From positions 21,407-85,406 of the forward strand of contig NZ_FPAQ01000014.1 of assembly GCF_900116405.1 (NCBI RefSeq): a DNA stretch of 64,000 bases, given 5' to 3'. How positions within the stretch are numbered: position 1 is the first letter of the stretch; each line of letters starts with the position of its first letter. Positions 59,923-64,000 of this stretch are shown here, piece after piece. The position numbers and the translations under genes were made by a program. A model generated the notes under the pieces. It did not search any database. It saw nothing but the letters and a program-made list of their open reading frames with translations, and was not told the origin of the DNA. Source of the DNA: Halomonas saccharevitans (GTDB lineage Bacteria > Pseudomonadota > Gammaproteobacteria > Pseudomonadales > Halomonadaceae).

Positions 59923-60861
59923 ATGACACGCTCCCCCGCTTCTGCCACAGCTGCTGCTTACTCCCGGGACACCGGCCAGGGCGTGGCCTTCGGCCTGGCC
60001 GCCTACATGATGTGGGGGTGCTTTCCGCTGTTCTTTGCCCTCTTCCAGGGCGTGCCGGCCTTCGAGGTACTGATCCACCGAGTGATCTGGTCCTGCGCCT
60101 TCCTGGCTGGCCTGATTACCCTGCTCGGCCGCTGGTCGCCGGTGCGCCAGGCCCTGGCCGAACCGAGGCGACTGGGTCGCGTGCTGGGCTGCGCCCTGCT
60201 GATCGCGCTGAACTGGGGGCTCTACATCTATTCGGTGGAGACGCACCACGTGCTGCAGGCGAGCCTGGGGTATTTCATGACGCCGCTGGTCAACGTGGCG
60301 CTGGGCATGCTGGTGCTGCGCGAGCGCATGGCGCGCCTGCAGGGCGTCGCGGTGGCGCTAGCGGTGCTGGCGATCGTGCTCCAGCTCATGATGCTGGGCG
60401 AGTTGCCCTGGATCAGCCTGGCGCTGGCCTTCTCCTTTGGCACCTACGGCCTGCTGCGCAAGCAGGTGAGGCTCGACGGCCTCTCGGGGCTGTTCGTCGA
60501 GACCCTGCTGCTGCTGCCCCTGGCGCTGATGACGCTGGGCTGGCTCGCCCAGGCCGAGCTCTCCCATTTCCTCGAGGAGGGCCGCACCACCCTGCTGCTG
60601 ATCGCCAGCGGGGTGATCACCGCCCTGCCCCTGCTGGCCTTTGCCGGCGCCGCGCGTCGCCTGCGCCTGGCCACGCTGGGGTTTCTGATGTACATCAACC
60701 CGACCATCCAGTTCCTCATCGCCCTGTGGGTCTTCCATGAACCGCTACCGGCCGCGCAGCTGGCGACCTTCGTGCTGATCTGGATCGGCCTGGCCCTCTA
60801 CTCCTGGTCGGCTTGGCACGCCCACCGGCGACGCTCCACCCCCCAGGCGGCGTCGCACTGA
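59923..60861 (+). CDS. rarD: EamA-family transporter RarD
   Basis: A 312-residue membrane protein with ten predicted helices. RarD features G-L-A-A-Y-M-M-W-G-C-F-P-L-F-F near the start, N-W-G-L-Y-I-Y-S-V-E and M-Y-I-N-P-T-I-Q-F are clear. Substrate unknown (RarD links to chloramphenicol tolerance in Pseudomonas). The ATG 59923 is preferred; a TTG at 59905 has AAGGA only 3 nt before it. Confidence 0.9.
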   Translation: MTRSPASATAAAYSRDTGQGVAFGLAAYMMWGCFPLFFALFQGVPAFEVLIHRVIWSCAFLAGLITLLGRWSPVRQALAEPRRLGRVLGCALLIALNWGLYIYSVETHHVLQASLGYFMTPLVNVALGMLVLRERMARLQGVAVALAVLAIVLQLMMLGELPWISLALAFSFGTYGLLRKQVRLDGLSGLFVETLLLLPLALMTLGWLAQAELSHFLEEGRTTLLLIASGVITALPLLAFAGAARRLRLATLGFLMYINPTIQFLIALWVFHEPLPAAQLATFVLIWIGLALYSWSAWHAHRRRSTPQAASH

Positions 60862-60894
60862 GCCGCCAGACGGCGAGTCGCGCCTGAGACTGCT

Positions 60895-60917
60895 GCCACA
60901 CCCGTTACGGGTGTGGC
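60895..60917. terminator. 10-bp bidirectional terminator, rarD / metY
   Basis: GCCACACCCG (60895-60904) pairs with CGGGTGTGGC (60908-60917) around TTA, between convergent genes, with only a short T stretch. Confidence 0.75.
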
Positions 60918-60929
60918 TTCACCGCACCC

Positions 60930-62204
60930 TCAGGCCTGGCTGGCGGCCAGCGCCTGATCCAGGTCGGCGATGATGTCGTCGACATGCTCGATGCCGATGG
61001 AGAGGCGCACCATGTCCGGGGTGACCCCGGCCGCCTTCAGCTCCTGCTCGTTGAGCTGGCGGTGGGTGGTGGCCGCGGGGATCGACGAGCAGGTCTTGGC
61101 ATCGCCAATGTTGACCAGACGCAGGATCATGCTCAGGGCATCGTAGAAGCGCGCACCGGCCTCGAGGCCGCCGTTGATGCCGAAACTGAGGATGCCCGAG
61201 GCGTGACCGTCCATGTAGCGGCGTGCCAGGGCATGGTCCTTATGGCTCGGAAGCCCGGCGAACTGCACCCAGGTCACTGCGTCATGGCCTTCGAGGTACT
61301 CGGCCACCTTCAGGGCGTTATCGCAGATGCGCTCGATGCGCAGCGACAGGGTCTCGAGGCCCTGCAGCAGCTGCCAGGCGGCCTGGGCGGAGAGCGCCGC
61401 GCCCATGTTGCGCAGCGGCACCACTCGCGCCCGGCCGATGAAGGCCGCCTCGCCCAGATCCCGGGTGTAGCAGACCCCGTGGTAGGAGACGTCTGGCTCG
61501 TTGAGCAGCGGGAAGCGGTCGGCATGCTCGGCCCAGGGAAACTTGCCGGAATCGATGATCACCCCGCCCACGGTCGTGCCGTGACCGCCGATGTACTTGG
61601 TGGCGGAGTGGATGACGATGTCGGCGCCGTGCTCGATGGGACGCCACAGGAAGGGCGTCGCCACGGTGTTGTCGACGATCACCGGCACCCCGTGACGATG
61701 CGCCGCCTCGGCGAGTGCCGCCATGTCCACCACGCTGCCCGAGGGGTTGCCGACGCTCTCGCAGAAGACCGCCTTGGTGCGCGCATCGATCAGCCCCTCC
61801 AGGCCCTCGATATCGTCCTTGTCGGCGAAGCGCACCTCAATGCCCTGGCGCGGCAGGGTATGCGCGAAGAGGTTGTAGGTGCCGCCGTAGAGCTCGCTGA
61901 TCGAGACGATGTTGTCGCCGGCCTCGGCGATGGTCTGGATCGAGGCGGTGATGGCCGCCATGCCCGAGGCCATGGCCAGGCCCGCAATGCCGCCCTCCAG
62001 GGCCGCCAGGCGCTGCTCGAGCACCGCGCAGGTGGGGTTCATGATCCGCGAGTAGATGTTGCCCTCGACCTTGAGATCGAACAGGTCCGCGGCGTGCTGC
62101 GCGCTGTCGAAGGAGAACGAGGTGGTCTGGTGGATCGGCACGGCCACGGCATGCTGGTCGTCGGGGGCATAGCCGTGGTGCAGGGCGAGGGTCTCGGGCT
62201 TCAT
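60930..62204 (-). CDS. metY: O-acetylhomoserine sulfhydrylase MetY
   Basis: A 424-residue PLP enzyme of the Cys/Met metabolism family. The PLP lysine is in S-A-T-K-Y-I-G-G-H-G, and Y-S-R-I-M-N-P-T and S-F-G-I-N-G-G are typical. It makes homocysteine from O-acetylhomoserine and sulfide, linking to the sulfite reductase at the left edge. The start is ATG 62204. The TnpB element ends about 70 nt upstream, so its promoter is close to or altered by that insertion. Confidence 0.93.
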   Translation of the reverse strand: MKPETLALHHGYAPDDQHAVAVPIHQTTSFSFDSAQHAADLFDLKVEGNIYSRIMNPTCAVLEQRLAALEGGIAGLAMASGMAAITASIQTIAEAGDNIVSISELYGGTYNLFAHTLPRQGIEVRFADKDDIEGLEGLIDARTKAVFCESVGNPSGSVVDMAALAEAAHRHGVPVIVDNTVATPFLWRPIEHGADIVIHSATKYIGGHGTTVGGVIIDSGKFPWAEHADRFPLLNEPDVSYHGVCYTRDLGEAAFIGRARVVPLRNMGAALSAQAAWQLLQGLETLSLRIERICDNALKVAEYLEGHDAVTWVQFAGLPSHKDHALARRYMDGHASGILSFGINGGLEAGARFYDALSMILRLVNIGDAKTCSSIPAATTHRQLNEQELKAAGVTPDMVRLSIGIEHVDDIIADLDQALAASQA

Positions 62205-62272
62205 GGGGTGTCCTTGGGCGTTGTCGGCGGTGTGTCGCAGCGTTCTGGTAAATAACACGATGCTAACCAAGC

Positions 62273-62400
62273 GTGACTGCTTCCCACCCTAAGCGCTGAC
62301 GCGCCACGGGCGAGGCTTCCCACTTCTTAGGCAGCAGCCGGCGACATGCCGGACTTACGCGAGCCTCCATGGGCAGAGACGGACAGCCCTTCCGCCTTCA
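62273..62400 (-). ncRNA. Predicted omega RNA (reRNA) of TnpB
   Basis: By analogy with characterised TnpB systems, the guide-carrying RNA comes from the 3' end of tnpB through the right end. The minus-strand region here folds locally (GCGC-GTCA-GCGC at the centre). The guide would be the flank immediately after the right end, 62272 downwards, beginning GCTTGGTTAGCATCG. Boundaries are approximate. Confidence 0.5.
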
Positions 62401-63502
62401 ACTTCACTATGCCTTGATGCTTGATGTTCAGTGCCGCGTTGATGTCCCGGTCGTGCTGTGCGTGGCAGTCGGGGCACTCCCACGACCGGAGACTCAACGG
62501 CATGGCGTCCATCTTGTGCTGGCAGACATGGCAGGTCTTGGAGCTGGCAAACCACGGGTCGATCTTGACCAGATGTTTGCCCTGCTCCTTGGCCTTGTAG
62601 TCCAGCTTGGCAGTCAAGGCATGCCATGACGCATCGCCGATGTGTTTGGCGAGCTTGGCGTTCTTCATCATGTTCTTGACCTTCAGCGTCTCGACGATCA
62701 CCGCTTGGCTGTCGTCAACAATCTGTCGAGAGAGCTTGTGCTGGAAGTCATGGCGGGCGTTAGCCACGCGTTCGTGAGCCTTGGCGACGAGCAGACGTGC
62801 CTTGGCTCGGCGGGCACTGCCCTTCTTCTTGCGCGACAGGGCCTGCTGTTTGCGCTTGAGGTTCTTCTGCGCCTGCTTGAGGAAGCGCGGATTGCCGATC
62901 TTGCGGCCGGTGGAGTCAATGGCCAGATGCGACAATCCCATGTCGAGGCCGACAACACCGGCAGCGTCTACCTCCTTCAGCAGTGCCGGGGCGACCTGTT
63001 GTGTTTCGTAGAGTAACGAGGCGTAGTGCTTCCCGGTGACCGTTCGCGTCAGGGTGATGCTTTTCAGCCTGCCCTCAACCTTGCGATGCACCTTGGCCTT
63101 GATCGGCCCGAGCTTGGGCACCTTGATCCAGTCGTCACCGGCCTTGACGCCGACGCAGTGGTAGCTGGATTGCTTACCCCGCTTGCTCTTGAAACGCGGG
63201 TAGCCCGTTTTCTGCTTGGGGTCGAAGAAGCGCTGGAAGGCTTGGTCGAGATTGATGCACGACTGCTGGAGAGTCATGGAATCCGCTTCTTTCAGCCACC
63301 CGTACTTGCGGGACTTCTTGGCCACCGGTAGTAGCTTTTTGACGTCGTGCTTTGCACTCAACGACTGCCCGTGGCGCTTGTAGCGATGGGACATGATGCG
63401 AAGACCGGTGTTGTAGACAAAGCGCGCCGCGCCGAACTGGCGGTTCAGAAACGCCACCTGCTCGAACGTGGGATAGATACGTATCTTGGTAGCCTTCAGC
63501 AT
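62327..63502 (-). CDS. tnpB: RNA-guided nuclease TnpB
   Basis: A 391-residue TnpB (IS605 OrfB). The RuvC-like site is complete: Asp in G-L-D-M-G-L, Glu in I-V-E-T-L-K-V and Asp in H-D-R-D-I-N-A-A-L-N. The C4 zinc finger C-H-V-C...C-P-D-C lies between them. The N-terminus has K-I-R-I-Y-P-T-F-E-Q and a basic HTH part. TnpB cuts DNA next to a short TAM under omega-RNA guidance. The frame is intact, so an active nuclease is plausible. The start is ATG 63502 (M-L-K-A-T-K); 63514 is an alternative. Confidence 0.93.
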   Translation of the reverse strand: MLKATKIRIYPTFEQVAFLNRQFGAARFVYNTGLRIMSHRYKRHGQSLSAKHDVKKLLPVAKKSRKYGWLKEADSMTLQQSCINLDQAFQRFFDPKQKTGYPRFKSKRGKQSSYHCVGVKAGDDWIKVPKLGPIKAKVHRKVEGRLKSITLTRTVTGKHYASLLYETQQVAPALLKEVDAAGVVGLDMGLSHLAIDSTGRKIGNPRFLKQAQKNLKRKQQALSRKKKGSARRAKARLLVAKAHERVANARHDFQHKLSRQIVDDSQAVIVETLKVKNMMKNAKLAKHIGDASWHALTAKLDYKAKEQGKHLVKIDPWFASSKTCHVCQHKMDAMPLSLRSWECPDCHAQHDRDINAALNIKHQGIVKLKAEGLSVSAHGGSRKSGMSPAAA

Positions 63503-63677
63503 GTCAGCGCTCACTGCAACAACGCCCTTAAACTAGCGATTGCATGGTTATATTTCAAGTGAGTTTACAAGACGATAATCGGCGAGGACGACACAGCGTC
63601 ACGCGACTGGTTGTTCACCTCATCTTCACGTCAAAATATAGGCGCAAAATGTTCGACGACTACATGATCGAGCAGTT

Positions 63678-64000
63678 TGAAGTGGACCCCATCCTTCGGA
63701 CCACCTGACAGGTCATCTAAGCTCGGATCGGGTCATTATCAGCGTCAGGCCGCCTTGTTCAGTGGTTGAGGGAAATACAGCTCATCGGGTGTCGCATCGT
63801 CCAGTCCTTGGTGGGGACGATCCCGGTTGTACCAGGTGAAGTAGCGGCCCAGCTCCTGCTTCAAGTGCGCTCCATCCTTGAAGGCCTTCAGGTAGACGCA
63901 TTCATACTTCACGCTGCGCCAGAGTCGCTCCACGAAAATGTTGTCCCGGTAGCAACCCTTGCCGTCCATGCTGATGGTCACGCCATGAGTCTCCAGGACA
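63678..64000 (-). mobile_element. IS3-family insertion sequence, cut by window end
   Basis: The end of an IS3 transposase gene is followed 67 nt later by TGAAGTGGACCCC (63678-63690), which looks like the terminal inverted repeat of many IS3 elements. The rest lies beyond base 64000. Confidence 0.65.
63745..63999 (-). CDS. IS3-family transposase (OrfB), C-terminal part
   Basis: An 84-residue partial rve-type integrase. It shows S-M-D-G-K-G-C-Y-R-D-N and F-V-E-R-L-W-R-S-V-K-Y-E, which contain the Glu of the DDE triad and the following K/R, then Y-F-T-W-Y-N-R-D-R-P-H-Q-G-L, the hallmark of IS3 OrfB ends. The 5' part is outside the window, so it cannot be said whether the element is intact. Confidence 0.92.
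   Translation of the reverse strand, partial: VLETHGVTISMDGKGCYRDNIFVERLWRSVKYECVYLKAFKDGAHLKQELGRYFTWYNRDRPHQGLDDATPDELYFPQPLNKAA

Larger units (their letters stand above)
62273..63570 (-). mobile_element. IS200/IS605-family element, tnpB only
   Basis: Contains one tnpB and no TnpA. The right end on the minus strand has two GTGGGAAGC words and finishes near GTCAC (about 62273-62277), typical of IS1341-like right ends. The left end lies upstream of tnpB, around 63550-63570, in AT-rich sequence; its exact border is not certain. Without TnpA it must be mobilised in trans or be immobile. Confidence 0.7.

Overview
The window is a high-GC gammaproteobacterial chromosome segment, most likely from Halomonas or a close relative (Halomonadaceae). 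That placement is inferred from gene families, codon use and conserved gene neighbourhoods; no search was run. About 60 intact genes sit in short operons. The left edge cuts a cysI-type sulfite reductase gene and the right edge cuts an IS3-family transposase gene.

Regions. 0-9 kb: cysI/DUF934, an Smr protein, a hipBA toxin-antitoxin pair with three evenly spaced operators, wrbA, a cytochrome c', a cytochrome b561, azlCD and pdxH. 9-14 kb: a large GNAT/acyl-CoA-synthetase-like protein acetyltransferase, a histone-deacetylase-family hydrolase and an XRE-cupin regulator. 13.8-25.4 kb: a respiratory formate dehydrogenase module (fdhD, DUF3305, DUF3306, a polyferredoxin, a TorD-like chaperone, a small TAT protein, and catalytic, Fe-S and cytochrome b subunits), followed by DUF1244, moaB and moeA, so enzyme and molybdenum-cofactor genes lie together. 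25.5-29 kb: acpH, tusEBCD, a Bax1-I protein, a NUDIX hydrolase and tRNA-Ser(UGA).

29.0-35.9 kb: a compact integrative element of about 6.9 kb inserted in the 3' end of tRNA-Ser. It has an 18-bp att duplication, paired TTTACCACA-type repeats at both ends, a tyrosine integrase, a serine recombinase, a frameshifted Rha/KilA-N gene, a double-HTH protein, RNase HI and several unknown proteins. This is the least familiar part of the window.

36-48 kb: yaeQ, nhaP2, an orphan NMT1-like binding protein, a ybfF-like hydrolase, a yhhQ transporter gene preceded by a candidate preQ1-I riboswitch, prpE, an ArsR regulator, sohB, an SCP2 protein, nudC and dnaQ. 47-50 kb: the conserved dnaQ / methyltransferase / gloB / mltD neighbourhood, but without the rnhA gene that lies between the methyltransferase and dnaQ in E. 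coli and Pseudomonas. 50-58 kb: yejABEF and a membrane diguanylate cyclase. 58-62 kb: an rsuA-type pseudouridine synthase, an omega-amidase-like protein, rarD and metY. 62-64 kb: a solitary TnpB (IS200/IS605 type) and a partial IS3 element.

Main points for follow-up: the tRNA-Ser element with its two recombinases and RNase HI, the apparent displacement of rnhA, the candidate preQ1 riboswitch, the hip operators, and a structured intergenic repeat before yejB.
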